38,455 nucleotides of DNA from CAYGUI01 sp964353115 (GCA_964353115.1 CAYGUI010000007.1:1-38455); one strand, 5' to 3'; positions 1 to 8,585 are shown, counted from the stretch's first letter. Notes: generated by a model from the sequence alone, not told the origin. Numbers and translations: made by a program.

Positions 1-146
1 TGCCATGATTGAACATTAGCAGCTTTAATAAAAACTTTATTATTATTTTTTTTGGCATCTAAAAAATATTCACGCAAAAAAAAGCGTTTTAAACGCAAGT
101 TTGGCGTAATTATTAAATCATTGTCATCTATCTTTTCAATCACCAC
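1..146 (-). CDS. N-terminus of a probable PD-(D/E)XK nuclease-family DNA repair protein (partial)
   Basis: An open frame runs leftward off the window edge. The readable residues include the segment ITPNLRLKRFFLREYF followed about 20 residues later by KVFIKAANVQSW. This resembles the start of the AddB/RecB-like 'probable DNA repair protein' family, where TPNRRLAR.L...Y is followed by a tryptophan-containing segment. No ATG is in frame. GTG at 146-144 or 143-141 is the likely start, just downstream of an in-frame TAG, which gives an overlap of about 10 bases with the antiporter stop. No clear ribosome-binding site is visible, so translation may be coupled to the antiporter. The family call rests on about 45 residues and is tentative. 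Confidence 0.4.
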   Translation of the reverse strand, partial: MVIEKIDDNDLIITPNLRLKRFFLREYFLDAKKNNNKVFIKAANVQSW

Positions 147-1398
147 AGGAAGGATATAATTTTTGAATAAATTTACCTATTGTAAGTCCTTGCACCATAA
201 TAGAAAAGATAACAACACTATAAGTAATACCTATTATCAAATCGCGATAGTGGCCCTCTGGTAGCAATAAAGCTAGCGCTATTGAAACACCTCCACGCAA
301 ACCACCCCATGTTAAAATTGAAACTAATTTGCTTTGCTCTAATTTATTTCGCTTATTACTAGTTAAAACAACTGGAATAAGAACGCTGATATAACGCGCG
401 ATTAAAACTATAGGAATAGCAATCACTCCTAAAACTAGATTTTTTAGATCAAAAGATAAAAATAAAGCTTCAAGACCTATCAAGACAAATAATATGGAAT
501 TTAATAGCTCGTCGACCATATCCCAAAAGCTATCTAATTTTTCAATATCAAATTTTTGCATATCAACATCACGACAAGTATTTCCGATAACAAGACCTGC
601 CATTGCCATGGCAATTGGACCTGAAACATGAAATAAATTTAGCGCCATAGTATAGCCACCTGTAACAAGCGCCAAAGTAATAAACAAAACCACCTCATAA
701 TCTTTCGATGCTTTAATAAATAACTGGGCAACTTTAGCTAATAAATAACCAACTACTATTCCACCAATAACCTCACGAAAAAATAATATTCCCGTATGAT
801 GCCAAGAAAAATGCTCTAAATATATGCCGCTATCTGCTATTTTAAGTAACGTGATAAATAAAACGATCCCAACACCATCGTTGAATAACGCTTCTCCCAT
901 AATTTTAGTTTCCAGTACTTTAGGAGCTTTTAATTTCTTTAGTACCCCGAGTACGGCGATTGGATCAGTCGGTGAAATTAATGCTCCAAATAATAAACAA
1001 TATTCAAGTGGTAAGTCATAATGAAAAAACCCAGCGACAAACCACATTAAAAATCCAACTATCAGTGTTGAAAAAATAACACCAAATGAGGCGAGCATCA
1101 TTATTATATATTTATGCTTTGCCAAATCTAAAATATTTACATGTAATGATCCTGCGAATAATAAAAAACTTAGTAACACATCTAAAACAGCTGATGAAGG
1201 ATCAAAGCTCGCAAAAACTTTTTCAATATGAATATTTATTTGTAACCCCAGAAAACCTAAAAATATAATAATTAATGAAATTATTAGCGTTACTAAAGTA
1301 ATGCCGATAGAATCTGGAAGTTTAAAGAATTTATGGTTAATAAAAGCTGCCAGTGCTGTTATGCCGATTAACCAACTTATTATTACTTGTAAAGACAT
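136..1398 (-). CDS. CPA1-family Na+/H+ antiporter (NhaP type)
   Basis: A 420-residue polytopic inner-membrane protein with about 12 hydrophobic segments from the N-terminus on. It has the CPA1 hallmarks: an FAGSLHV segment (about 81-87), SPTDP at 142-146 and EALFNDG at 169-175, the Asp pair of the ion-binding core, and the late GGLRGGVSIAL motif near 367-377. The family exchanges cytoplasmic protons or Na+ across the inner membrane for pH and sodium homeostasis. The protein lacks the long C-terminal cytosolic tail of some NhaP proteins. It overlaps the following nuclease-like gene by about 10 bases and starts about 75 bases from the divergent orphan gene at 1473. No strong SD precedes the ATG. 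Family assignment is firm; ion preference cannot be read. Confidence 0.9.
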   Translation of the reverse strand: MSLQVIISWLIGITALAAFINHKFFKLPDSIGITLVTLIISLIIIFLGFLGLQINIHIEKVFASFDPSSAVLDVLLSFLLFAGSLHVNILDLAKHKYIIMMLASFGVIFSTLIVGFLMWFVAGFFHYDLPLEYCLLFGALISPTDPIAVLGVLKKLKAPKVLETKIMGEALFNDGVGIVLFITLLKIADSGIYLEHFSWHHTGILFFREVIGGIVVGYLLAKVAQLFIKASKDYEVVLFITLALVTGGYTMALNLFHVSGPIAMAMAGLVIGNTCRDVDMQKFDIEKLDSFWDMVDELLNSILFVLIGLEALFLSFDLKNLVLGVIAIPIVLIARYISVLIPVVLTSNKRNKLEQSKLVSILTWGGLRGGVSIALALLLPEGHYRDLIIGITYSVVIFSIMVQGLTIGKFIQKLYPSCGD

Positions 1399-1472
1399 AT
1401 AGGGTTTAATTTTTTTGATTATGCTATATTTACTATATACTTCAATATGATAATTAACAAGGATGTAAATTT

Positions 1473-2171
1473 ATGCGAACTGCATCACCAGCTGGATTTT
1501 TAAGCTCTATAACTCCTGCATCTCCAGAAATCCTAGAAATAAATCGATCTACTCTTGATAATAAATTAAGCATTATAAAATTTAATGTAGATATTTCTTT
1601 TTTTAACAAACTTTTTTGCGAAATTTTACCTAACAAAATTAATTGTCATCAAATATCTGAATATTCCCACTGGAAAACTGTGTTTGAAAAAATACAAGCA
1701 TCGGAAACTAATTTTAACCAGCACAAACATAATATTTTTGAAGCGACATCTCATATTGATCAGCATAATTATGACAATATTAGTGACAACCTCGAAGCCT
1801 TGATTGAAGGCTATGTTAGAGCTGAAGAAAACTACCTTTCCGTTTTAAAGGGCGCCTTAGATTATATAAGTAAAAAATATGAAACCGAAAAACCGCGGAT
1901 TGGAAAATCCAGCAGTGATTTATATTTAAAATATGCTGGAAGATTTAATCAGTTACATGAACGATATAATAATATAAACTTTGATAACCAAGAAATTATT
2001 GCGCATTTTAAAAAAGTTACCAATAAAATAGCTATTGAATGTGGTGCAAATAAAGCTAAGATTTTTGCTGCAAAGATTTTAGGTTTTCTTAAAAAAATAT
2101 TTGGCTGCTGCGCTTATTATGAAGAAGAAAAACCTAGACATTTTGGAGGCAATCCATTTTTAAGAAGATGA
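1473..2171 (+). CDS. orphan 232-aa protein, unknown function
   Basis: Not recognised. The ATG at 1473 follows an AAGGAT ribosome-binding site (1459-1464) at good spacing, and a weak sigma70-like pair (TTTTGA 1413-1418, TATACT 1436-1441, spacer 17) lies upstream. The protein is soluble and rich in charged and aromatic residues, probably helical through residues 60-200. It ends in a hydrophobic/basic patch with a Cys-Cys pair followed by a run of acidic residues and a glycine/arginine tail (about 205-232). There is no signal peptide and no transmembrane helix. Its stop lies inside the 3' end of convergent dnaQ (12-base overlap). The lack of known domains and orphan state are compatible with a lineage-specific or secreted effector-type protein, but nothing in the sequence proves that. 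Confidence 0.7.
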   Translation: MRTASPAGFLSSITPASPEILEINRSTLDNKLSIIKFNVDISFFNKLFCEILPNKINCHQISEYSHWKTVFEKIQASETNFNQHKHNIFEATSHIDQHNYDNISDNLEALIEGYVRAEENYLSVLKGALDYISKKYETEKPRIGKSSSDLYLKYAGRFNQLHERYNNINFDNQEIIAHFKKVTNKIAIECGANKAKIFAAKILGFLKKIFGCCAYYEEEKPRHFGGNPFLRR

Positions 2172-2840
2172 TAATAATCCCATAATCTTATTATGCAGAG
2201 CTAAATCTTCCGGGCTAATATATGCTTCAGGTAAATTTACCAAGTCAATATTATTAAATTTTTGCTCATCAAGCTTATTTTTAGCGCGGGAACTCTCAGC
2301 AAGGCCTAAATCAAACACCCCCTGCCCACCAGTCATCGCCAAATATACTTCAGCTAAAATTCGTGCATCAAGTAATGCTCCATGGAGATCACGCTCACTA
2401 CTATCAACACTGTATCTTTTACACAAAGCATCTAACGAATTACGCTGGCCGGGATGTAATTTACGGGCAATGGCAAGGGTATCTGTAATAGTAGCTATTT
2501 TATCTAACTTATTTAAATCAGGATTGTATAAGTTAAATTCATAATTTAAAAAACCTAAATCAAATGGCGCATTATGAGCAATGACCTCTGCGCCTTTTAA
2601 GTAATTATATAAATCATCAGCTACTTCACCAAATAATGGTTTATCCACCAAAAATTCATTAGTAATGCCATGAACATTTATTGCTCCAGCCTCTATCGTG
2701 CGCTCAGGATTGATATAAAAATGAAAATTATTATTAGTATATTGTCGATTTATTAATTCAACACAACCAATCTCAATAATTCTATGGCCTTCATTTGGCG
2801 ATAATCCAGTGGTTTCTGTATCTAAAATTATTTGTCGCAT
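2160..2840 (-). CDS. dnaQ: DNA polymerase III epsilon subunit, 3'-5' proofreading exonuclease
   Basis: A 226-residue DEDDh exonuclease. All five catalytic residues are present: Asp7 and Glu9 in the ExoI motif LDTETTGL, Asp94 in the ExoII motif AHNAPFDLGFL, and His153 with Asp158 in the ExoIII motif HGALLDA. The protein is slightly shorter than E. coli DnaQ (243 aa); the C-terminal part after residue 180 would carry the alpha-subunit binding tail. It proofreads within the replicative polymerase core in the cytoplasm. The start codon overlaps the rnhA stop (TAATG arrangement), so the pair is translationally coupled. The rnhA-dnaQ adjacency is classical in gammaproteobacteria, though there they are often divergent; here both run leftward behind a methyltransferase. 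Confidence 0.95.
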   Translation of the reverse strand: MRQIILDTETTGLSPNEGHRIIEIGCVELINRQYTNNNFHFYINPERTIEAGAINVHGITNEFLVDKPLFGEVADDLYNYLKGAEVIAHNAPFDLGFLNYEFNLYNPDLNKLDKIATITDTLAIARKLHPGQRNSLDALCKRYSVDSSERDLHGALLDARILAEVYLAMTGGQGVFDLGLAESSRAKNKLDEQKFNNIDLVNLPEAYISPEDLALHNKIMGLLSSS

Positions 2841-3280
2841 TATTTTTTTACGTTCCTATAAATTTCAGCTCGAGCCGCTTCATCCGCCCGCTCATTCTCT
2901 GGATGACCGCTGTGTCCATAAACCCAATGCCAGTTAATTTTATGGATTTGTGCAAGTTTATCTAATTCTTGCCATAAATCTTGATTTTTAAGCTTACTAT
3001 TCGGATTACCAAGCTTGCCAGTTTTTTTCCAATTTACTAACCATTCAGTCATACCGCGTTTCAAATATTGTGAGTCTGTAGTTAAATCAACAGTGCAAGA
3101 TTTTTTTAAAGCTTCTAAGCCCTTTATTGCCGCTAATAACTCCATACGATTATTGGTAGTATTACTTTCAAAACCAGAGATAATTTTCTCTTTATCGTTA
3201 TAAATCAATATTGCGGCATAACCACCAGGACCAGGGTTACCGCTACAAGCGCCATCGGTAAAAATTTTAACTCCACTCAT
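2840..3280 (-). CDS. rnhA: ribonuclease HI
   Basis: A 146-residue RNase HI that degrades the RNA strand of RNA:DNA hybrids (R-loops, primers). The catalytic carboxylates and histidine are visible: Asp9 in the FTDGACSGNPGPGG segment, Glu47 in NRMELLA, Asp69 in TTDSQY, His123 in YGHSGH and Asp133 in ERADEAA. Length matches the bacterial type 1 enzyme and the basic handle (WKKTGK) is present. The gene overlaps the upstream methyltransferase gene by 14 bases and shares one base with the dnaQ start, giving a tight three-gene unit. Confidence 0.96.
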   Translation of the reverse strand: MSGVKIFTDGACSGNPGPGGYAAILIYNDKEKIISGFESNTTNNRMELLAAIKGLEALKKSCTVDLTTDSQYLKRGMTEWLVNWKKTGKLGNPNSKLKNQDLWQELDKLAQIHKINWHWVYGHSGHPENERADEAARAEIYRNVKK

Positions 3281-3968
3281 TTGTTGCTCCTCGCTCTTCT
3301 TGCGCCCATTTTAATCGCGTTGGAGTTAATGGCACAACTCTTTTCATTGCTATTAGCATATTAATTGCACCAAAAGGTAATAAGGGATTTAGGCGTTCAA
3401 AGGGAAATAATATACTTTGAATAAAGTTACTATTGATTGGCGGGCGCAAATAAAAATTTTGTGCCGTAATAATCTCAAAACCAACATCTGTTAACGCAGA
3501 CTTAAGCTTATGCATTTTAAGACCTTTGTAACGTAGTCGCCAGAGACTATATGAATTGAAACTAAAAATTATTAATCTTCCCTGTTCTGGCATTAAAATA
3601 TTATAAATTTCTTGGATTATTTCTTGATAGTTATCATTAAATTCTAAAACATGAGGAATAAGAACCGTTCTGAAGTTTGTATATGGTGAAAAAGGTAATT
3701 TATTATAATTACTAAATAAATAATTATTATTTTGGCTTGTTATTTCCTGCTGATCAGAAACTAAAATATAATTATTATTTTTAAAATAATCACAGCTAAA
3801 ATCCCCTAACTGTAAAATAGGCTCACGAAAATTATTACAAATTTCATTTTGCAAAAAAGTCTTTTCCAAGAGTAAAATATTTTGGCGAAGCTCATTTAAA
3901 TTTAAGATAGTCCGATTACCCACTTTTCTCCCCCATGCTAACAATTTTTTGCTACAATCCATTTTCAA
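3267..3968 (-). CDS. SAM-dependent methyltransferase, YafS-like
   Basis: A 233-residue class I methyltransferase-type protein. The SAM-binding glycine motif is degenerate (LQLGDFSCDY region, about 50-60). The second half carries the stretch LIPHVLEFNDNYQEII, then a PEQGRLIIFSFNSYSLWRLR-type segment, a pattern typical of the YafS/methyltransferase-11 group (H.LE...EI...L.P.G.L...FN..SLW). In E. coli yafS also lies next to rnhA/dnaQ and close to mltD, so synteny supports the assignment. Substrate unknown. It overlaps rnhA by 14 bases and its start lies only 36 bases from divergent mltD, so the two promoters must overlap. The weak glycine motif leaves room for altered SAM binding. Confidence 0.75.
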   Translation of the reverse strand: MKMDCSKKLLAWGRKVGNRTILNLNELRQNILLLEKTFLQNEICNNFREPILQLGDFSCDYFKNNNYILVSDQQEITSQNNNYLFSNYNKLPFSPYTNFRTVLIPHVLEFNDNYQEIIQEIYNILMPEQGRLIIFSFNSYSLWRLRYKGLKMHKLKSALTDVGFEIITAQNFYLRPPINSNFIQSILFPFERLNPLLPFGAINMLIAMKRVVPLTPTRLKWAQEERGATNEWS

Positions 3969-4004
3969 ATACTTTCAACTACAATAAGTATAAGTAACAA
4001 TAAT

Positions 4005-5390
4005 ATGAAAAAAATAATTTTACTCTTATTACTTTGCCTCAGCTTTGACACATTAGCATCGCCCACTACGTCTACATCATCTGTTGGTAATGATCTTAGT
4101 ATATTATATGAATTCAAAAATCGTAATTATGATTTCTGGCACAATTTAGCCAAGAGCTTTAGATGGCAGATAAATAAAAATGACGAAAGAATAGATTTGT
4201 ATAAAAATCAATACCTTAAGAATAAAAAATTACTATACGATCAAATTTCACGCGCTCGTCCATATCTTTATTTAATATTAGAAGAAATAAAACGACGTAA
4301 TTTACCTACCGAGCTAATTTTAATGCCAATGGTTGAAAGTAATTTTGATCCATTTGCCTACTCACAAGCAAATGCAGCTGGACTATGGCAAATAACACCA
4401 GTGGCAGCAAAAGAGCAAAATATTAGCTCTAATTGGTGGTATGACGGTCGTCGCGATATTATTGAATCAACTGAGGCTGCCCTTAATCATATGAGTAATA
4501 TCCATAAATATTTAGGCAGTGATTGGCTCTATACTGTAGCTGCCTATAATTCAGGAGCTGGCAACGTTCATAATGCAATTATTCATAATAAAAATAATAA
4601 TCTTTCTACTGATTTTTGGTCACTAGGCTTACCGCAAGAGACAAAAAACTATGTGCCTAAATTATTAGCATTAATAGATATTATAAAAAACCATAAAAAA
4701 TATAACTTTGAGTTACCTAAATTACCAGACTGGCCAATTATTACCCGTGTTGAATTAGATTCTCAAGTTGATATGGCTCTAATTGCTGATTTATTAAACC
4801 TAAATTTAGAAACTATTTACAGACTAAATCCTGGTTATAACCGCTGGGCAACTGCAGTAGATGCCCCTTATCATCTACTACTTCCAATTGATCAAATTGA
4901 AACATTAGATAATGAACTAGGAAAAATACCAGCGGATAAACGTGTTAGATTCGCCCGCTATGTAATTCAAAAAGGTGATAGCCTAAGTAAAATAGCAAAA
5001 GATTTTAATACTAGCGTTAACGTTATTAAAAGCTTAAATGCTTTAGACAGCAACAAAGTTATTATTGATAAACAACTTCTAATTCCTATCGCAGGACAAG
5101 ATCCTGATTTATACAAACAAAATGATAAAAAAGAATTAAAAGATTTAGATAATGGCCAGATAATGAGTTTTTTCAAGCAGGCAATGCCAAGAAAACGTAA
5201 GATTATTAGAAAAATTTATTATCAAGTGCACAAAGGTGAATCAGTTGGAAGCTTATCGCATAAATTTAAAGTAAAACCAAAGGATATTATAAATTGGAAT
5301 AACTTAAGTAAAAAGAAAAAACTACAACCTGGTGATACACTTGCAATATTTGTAAATATCACAGATATTGCTAAACTTGATAATGTTTGA
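4005..5390 (+). CDS. mltD: membrane-bound lytic murein transglycosylase D
   Basis: A 461-residue periplasmic enzyme that cleaves the glycan strands of peptidoglycan. It has an N-terminal signal sequence (about 1-18; Cys11 is not in a proper lipobox, so a secreted rather than lipidated form is likely, unlike E. coli MltD). An SLT domain covers about 85-220 with the catalytic Glu111 in PMVESNFDPFAYS and the downstream AAGLWQITP and YNSGAGNV motifs. Two C-terminal LysM repeats sit at about 318-361 (VIQKGDSLSKIA) and 406-450 (QVHKGESVGSLS). Domain order and length match MltD. It is divergent from the yafS-like gene. Its stop lies within the promoter of the downstream outer-membrane protein gene. 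Confidence 0.93.
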   Translation: MKKIILLLLLCLSFDTLASPTTSTSSVGNDLSILYEFKNRNYDFWHNLAKSFRWQINKNDERIDLYKNQYLKNKKLLYDQISRARPYLYLILEEIKRRNLPTELILMPMVESNFDPFAYSQANAAGLWQITPVAAKEQNISSNWWYDGRRDIIESTEAALNHMSNIHKYLGSDWLYTVAAYNSGAGNVHNAIIHNKNNNLSTDFWSLGLPQETKNYVPKLLALIDIIKNHKKYNFELPKLPDWPIITRVELDSQVDMALIADLLNLNLETIYRLNPGYNRWATAVDAPYHLLLPIDQIETLDNELGKIPADKRVRFARYVIQKGDSLSKIAKDFNTSVNVIKSLNALDSNKVIIDKQLLIPIAGQDPDLYKQNDKKELKDLDNGQIMSFFKQAMPRKRKIIRKIYYQVHKGESVGSLSHKFKVKPKDIINWNNLSKKKKLQPGDTLAIFVNITDIAKLDNV

Positions 5391-5416
5391 CATACTTTTA
5401 CTATAAATAATATAAA
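5387..5416 (+). promoter_or_regulatory. sigma70-type promoter of the FadL/OmpP1-like operon
   Basis: A perfect TTGACA (5387-5392) is followed after 18 bases by TATAAA (5411-5416). It overlaps the mltD stop codon and lies about 20 bases before the ATG at 5436, which has its own AAGGA site. This is the clearest promoter in this part of the window and should drive the outer-membrane protein, oxidase and GNAT genes. Confidence 0.65.
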
Positions 5417-5435
5417 TTAATAAAAAAGGATTTTT

Positions 5436-6776
5436 ATGAAATTTTTTACTTCTCGCCTAGGGATTGCGAGCTCTGCCCTTATTTTTTCCACCAACTTATT
5501 TGCCATTAACGGCTCTTTTGATAATGCCTATTCTGAAATAACTCGCGGCATGGGCGGCTCCGGTGCAGCCCTGCCGCAAGATGCAATTATCACTGGCGTT
5601 AATCCAGCTGGCTTGATAGATGTTAATTCTCGCTTTGATGCTGGAGCTGCCTTTTATTTTCCAGACTTTAAGTTGACAGTAACTGGTAGCTCAAACCCAG
5701 CAGCACCAACTGATCCACTACAAATGCCAGTTGGAACTTTTGAGAATAAATATAAACTTATTTTCTTACCAGATATCGGCTATGCAAAACAAATTGATGA
5801 AAAATCTGCTTGGGGCATAAGCTTATATGCTGTAGGTGGTTTTGGTACTGAATATAACACTACTGAATCGGCCTTAATCACAGTTCCTGTTGGACCACCT
5901 ACTTTTCCATTAGTAGGATTACTTGGAGATGGCGACTATAAAAGCTTGCTGCGAATAGCTTTACTAAACGGCACCTATGCACGTCGAATATATGAAAATG
6001 AAACTGTAAATATTTCTGGCGGTGTAAGCATTTTAGGAGCTGTACAAACTTATGAAAACAAAGGTGCAGCAGGACTTGCAGCATTAAGCGCAGATAGCGC
6101 TAATCTTTCTGGACGTGGCATTGATTTTAACTTTGGAATTGGTGTGCGAGTCGCGCTACAACTTGAGCTTTATAATAAACTTAATGCCGTAATTTCTTAT
6201 CAGCCCCGTATAGGCATGAGCAAATTTTCTAAATATAAAGGATTATTTGCCAATAGCGGTGAGCTTGATATTCCAGCTAATGGACTAGTTGCTATTGCCT
6301 ATCATGTTAATAAAGATTTAGCTTTAACTGCTGATGTACAACGTATTTGGTATAACGATGTAAATGCCTATGGTAACAGCGGAACTTGCTTATTAGTAGC
6401 TCCACCAAACAGCTGTCAATTAGGTCAAGCTAATGGCCCAGGTTTTGGTTGGAAAAATCAAAATGCTTATAAAGTTGGCGTTCAATGGCATACTAACGAA
6501 TATTTAACTCTACGCGCTGGTGCTAACTTTGCCGATTTAATAGTAAGTAAAGATCAAATGCTAGAAAATGCCTTAACTCCTGGTGTTACAGTTAAAACTT
6601 TATTATCAGTTGGCGGAACATTGAAATATAACCAAAACGAAATTAATTTCTTCGGGGTATATATTCCCAATGGCAGTTTAAAAGGAATTAATAATTTTGC
6701 TCCAACTATACAAACCTTAGATATTAAAACTACTGGTTTTGGCTTTGGTTTAGGCTATACAAGGGTTTTTGACTAA
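5436..6776 (+). CDS. OmpP1/FadL-family outer-membrane transport protein
   Basis: A 446-residue outer-membrane beta-barrel protein. A signal peptide ends near residue 23 (LFA). The mature N-terminus carries the FadL-type hatch signature (NAYSEITRGMGGSGAA, then an NPAGL segment). The rest shows alternating beta-strand patterns and an aromatic C-terminal strand (GLGYTRVF plus one Asp). FadL proteins pass long-chain fatty acids or other hydrophobic compounds across the outer membrane without TonB. Start: AAGGA seven bases before the ATG. The gene is followed within one base by the oxidase-like gene, so it probably works with it, for example in moving a hydrophobic substrate or product. That link is inference. 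Confidence 0.88.
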   Translation: MKFFTSRLGIASSALIFSTNLFAINGSFDNAYSEITRGMGGSGAALPQDAIITGVNPAGLIDVNSRFDAGAAFYFPDFKLTVTGSSNPAAPTDPLQMPVGTFENKYKLIFLPDIGYAKQIDEKSAWGISLYAVGGFGTEYNTTESALITVPVGPPTFPLVGLLGDGDYKSLLRIALLNGTYARRIYENETVNISGGVSILGAVQTYENKGAAGLAALSADSANLSGRGIDFNFGIGVRVALQLELYNKLNAVISYQPRIGMSKFSKYKGLFANSGELDIPANGLVAIAYHVNKDLALTADVQRIWYNDVNAYGNSGTCLLVAPPNSCQLGQANGPGFGWKNQNAYKVGVQWHTNEYLTLRAGANFADLIVSKDQMLENALTPGVTVKTLLSVGGTLKYNQNEINFFGVYIPNGSLKGINNFAPTIQTLDIKTTGFGFGLGYTRVFD

Positions 6777-6777
6777 G

Positions 6778-7842
6778 ATGGATAAATATACTTTAATAGA
6801 AAAAAATAACGAAATTATTATAAAAAACAACGGCTCTGGCGATATTTTAGCCAAAGCCGAAGTTTTGTTTCCAAGTGAACCAGATTTAAATAAAACTATT
6901 TGTATAAAATATATTCAGGCAGAGCAAGAATATGAAAATTTAATTACTTATTTTGCTCTGCGACTTGGGAGAATACATAATAAAACATGTTTTTTATTGC
7001 TAAATAATGATGATAAATTAGAAATAAACTCTAAATATCACCACAATATAAAATACGCGTTACTTAATATTTACAATAATCTTTCTGAAAATCAGAAATG
7101 CTTTGTTAAAAGCCATTTTATCGATGAAATAGAGCAAACATTTAAAATTTCTTTAGATGATTTCTGTAATGGCAGTTGGTACAAAAGTATTTTAGATAAT
7201 ACATTAACCAAAGAGCAGTATATTCAAGGATTATTTAGCATGCACCAATATGTTAAATATACTACTCGCTTAGCTGCCAGAGCCATTGCAGCTTCTGACA
7301 ATCTTGAAATGCGTAATCATTATATAAATCATTTTAAAGGTGAGATTAATCATGAGCTGATTATTGAGCGTGATTTGGAGCACCTGGGTGGTGATGTTGA
7401 ATATATGAAAAACTTTCATGTTCCTGACTTTGGGACTAAGTTATTTATGATTATTCAAGAGAGCACTATAGGATTTTATCAAGATCCTATTCTAATGCTT
7501 GCCTGCCCCCTGGCAGCGGAGGGAATGTCTGCGCATATGCCACCTGAATTTATTTTACAGTTAAATAAAATAATAGAATCCTGGGGTGTAGATGATCCGA
7601 AACTTGCTAGTCGTTTTTTAGGCTCACATATTGAATTTGACGGTGGCGATGATGGTCATTGGCAAGCGGTAATTCAAGCTATCGCCAAATTTCTTACCAA
7701 TGAACATAAACTACAGCAATTTTTATCTGTTTTTTCCGTCGCATGCTTTGGGTTTAGTAAAAGTTTAAATGGCACTATAGATAACTATAAATTATTTAAT
7801 TCTATTAAAAATGTTAACTTCGAAACCATCGAATTCGCATGA
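6778..7842 (+). CDS. haem-oxygenase-like putative metal-dependent oxidase (iron-containing redox enzyme family)
   Basis: 354 residues counting from the ATG at 6778, one base after the OmpP1 stop; a TTG at 6769 would add three residues. The C-terminal half is helical and shows the haem-oxygenase-like (HDO/PqqC-TenA) pattern of metal ligands: MHQYVKYTTRLAARAI (His156 region), then GEINHELIIERDLEHLG (Glu189/His192 region) and HIEFDGGDDGHW (His284, Asp291, His294). The first ~130 residues are not recognised and may be a partner or substrate domain. Members of this fold bind two irons or Fe/Mn and oxidise or fragment small acids and amino-acid derivatives. The gene overlaps the downstream GNAT by 32 bases. 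Position between a FadL-like porin and a halogenase suggests a metabolite-tailoring role. Reaction unknown. Confidence 0.7.
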   Translation: MDKYTLIEKNNEIIIKNNGSGDILAKAEVLFPSEPDLNKTICIKYIQAEQEYENLITYFALRLGRIHNKTCFLLLNNDDKLEINSKYHHNIKYALLNIYNNLSENQKCFVKSHFIDEIEQTFKISLDDFCNGSWYKSILDNTLTKEQYIQGLFSMHQYVKYTTRLAARAIAASDNLEMRNHYINHFKGEINHELIIERDLEHLGGDVEYMKNFHVPDFGTKLFMIIQESTIGFYQDPILMLACPLAAEGMSAHMPPEFILQLNKIIESWGVDDPKLASRFLGSHIEFDGGDDGHWQAVIQAIAKFLTNEHKLQQFLSVFSVACFGFSKSLNGTIDNYKLFNSIKNVNFETIEFA

Positions 7843-8524
7843 AGTTACAATTGATCAACGCTTACATGAATTAAAATTTTATGAATTTGTTGGTGATCCG
7901 TGTTATTGCAAGCCAGAATATTTAAAAAAATATAATCAGTTATATAATTTTTGGAAATTTAATACGCTAGAAGCCCTTAAATCTGAGCAAAATTTTGAAA
8001 AAATTCTAAGCTTTTCTAGTGATGACTATGTTGCACAAAAAGCTTTATGTGGTTTATTTTATAAGAGTGAGCCTATTGGATTTTGTGGTTTTGATTGGAA
8101 AAATATTTTAGCTGATAGCTTTTGGGATACTAAATATATCAAAGATTATCCGCAAGATATTATTGAGGATAGTATTAAAATTCATCAAAAAATTATGTCT
8201 GTTTTTTTTATGACTGTTGATCCTAATTGGCGTAAAAATAAAATAGGCTTTGGTGTTTCTGAAATATTAACGGGATTATCTTCCCATCATTTAATTCATT
8301 CTGATGCGGCTGTAATGATTTTTTTTACTCGCAATAATCGCAAAACTAATAGGCTTAGCATGAGTCACGGTGGCGTGAAAATAAAAGATAATCTTAATAG
8401 CTATAATACTGAGGCAGATATAGTTGCCACCTATCGCGATGCAATAAAACCCTGTTTTAACGCTGAAATACAGGGGATTATTGACCGGTTGTGGGTGGAG
8501 AGGATTCGGTGCTCTTGCATATGA
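7811..8524 (+). CDS. GNAT-like N-acyltransferase
   Basis: A 237-residue protein whose centre and C-terminal half look like a GNAT fold: a beta-strand region GLFYKSEPIGFCGFDW, then VFFMTVDPNWRKNKIGFGVS, where the R/K-rich turn occupies the place of the acetyl-CoA-binding loop (RxxGxG, here RKNKIGFG), and a late FFTRNNRKTNRLSMSHGG segment typical of GNATs (N..... ..GF/G). It begins inside the preceding oxidase gene (32-base overlap), so translation is probably coupled. The ATG at 7811 is the first in frame. Acceptor unknown; it may acylate the product of the neighbouring enzymes. Ends one base before the GC-rich stem-loop element. Confidence 0.65.
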   Translation: MLTSKPSNSHEVTIDQRLHELKFYEFVGDPCYCKPEYLKKYNQLYNFWKFNTLEALKSEQNFEKILSFSSDDYVAQKALCGLFYKSEPIGFCGFDWKNILADSFWDTKYIKDYPQDIIEDSIKIHQKIMSVFFMTVDPNWRKNKIGFGVSEILTGLSSHHLIHSDAAVMIFFTRNNRKTNRLSMSHGGVKIKDNLNSYNTEADIVATYRDAIKPCFNAEIQGIIDRLWVERIRCSCI

Positions 8525-8585
8525 CCCCCCCCCCTCTAAACGCCCCCTTATTAAAGGGGGCAGCGCCGAAGGCGCGGGGGTTTTT
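8525..8585 (+). terminator. GC-rich multi-stem element with terminal T run between convergent genes
   Basis: The outer arm C5 (8530-8534, part of a run of ten C) pairs with G5 (8576-8580) and is followed by T5 (8581-8585). Inside are two further perfect stems, GCCCCCTT/AAGGGGGC (8542-8561) and GCGCC/GGCGC (8563-8575). The T run gives an intrinsic terminator for the rightward operon. The three-stem layout in an AT-rich genome also looks like a dispersed palindromic repeat. It fills almost all of the gap before the halogenase stop at 8596. Confidence 0.6.

Noticed and set aside
824..1268. Rightward frames inside the antiporter gene
   Set aside because: They are antisense shadows of conserved transmembrane codons, with no SD or homology pattern.
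6769..6777. TTG start of the oxidase-like protein at 6769
   Set aside because: The ATG at 6778 lies one base after the preceding stop and gives a normal coupled start; the TTG has too short a distance (3 bases) to the AAGGG site.
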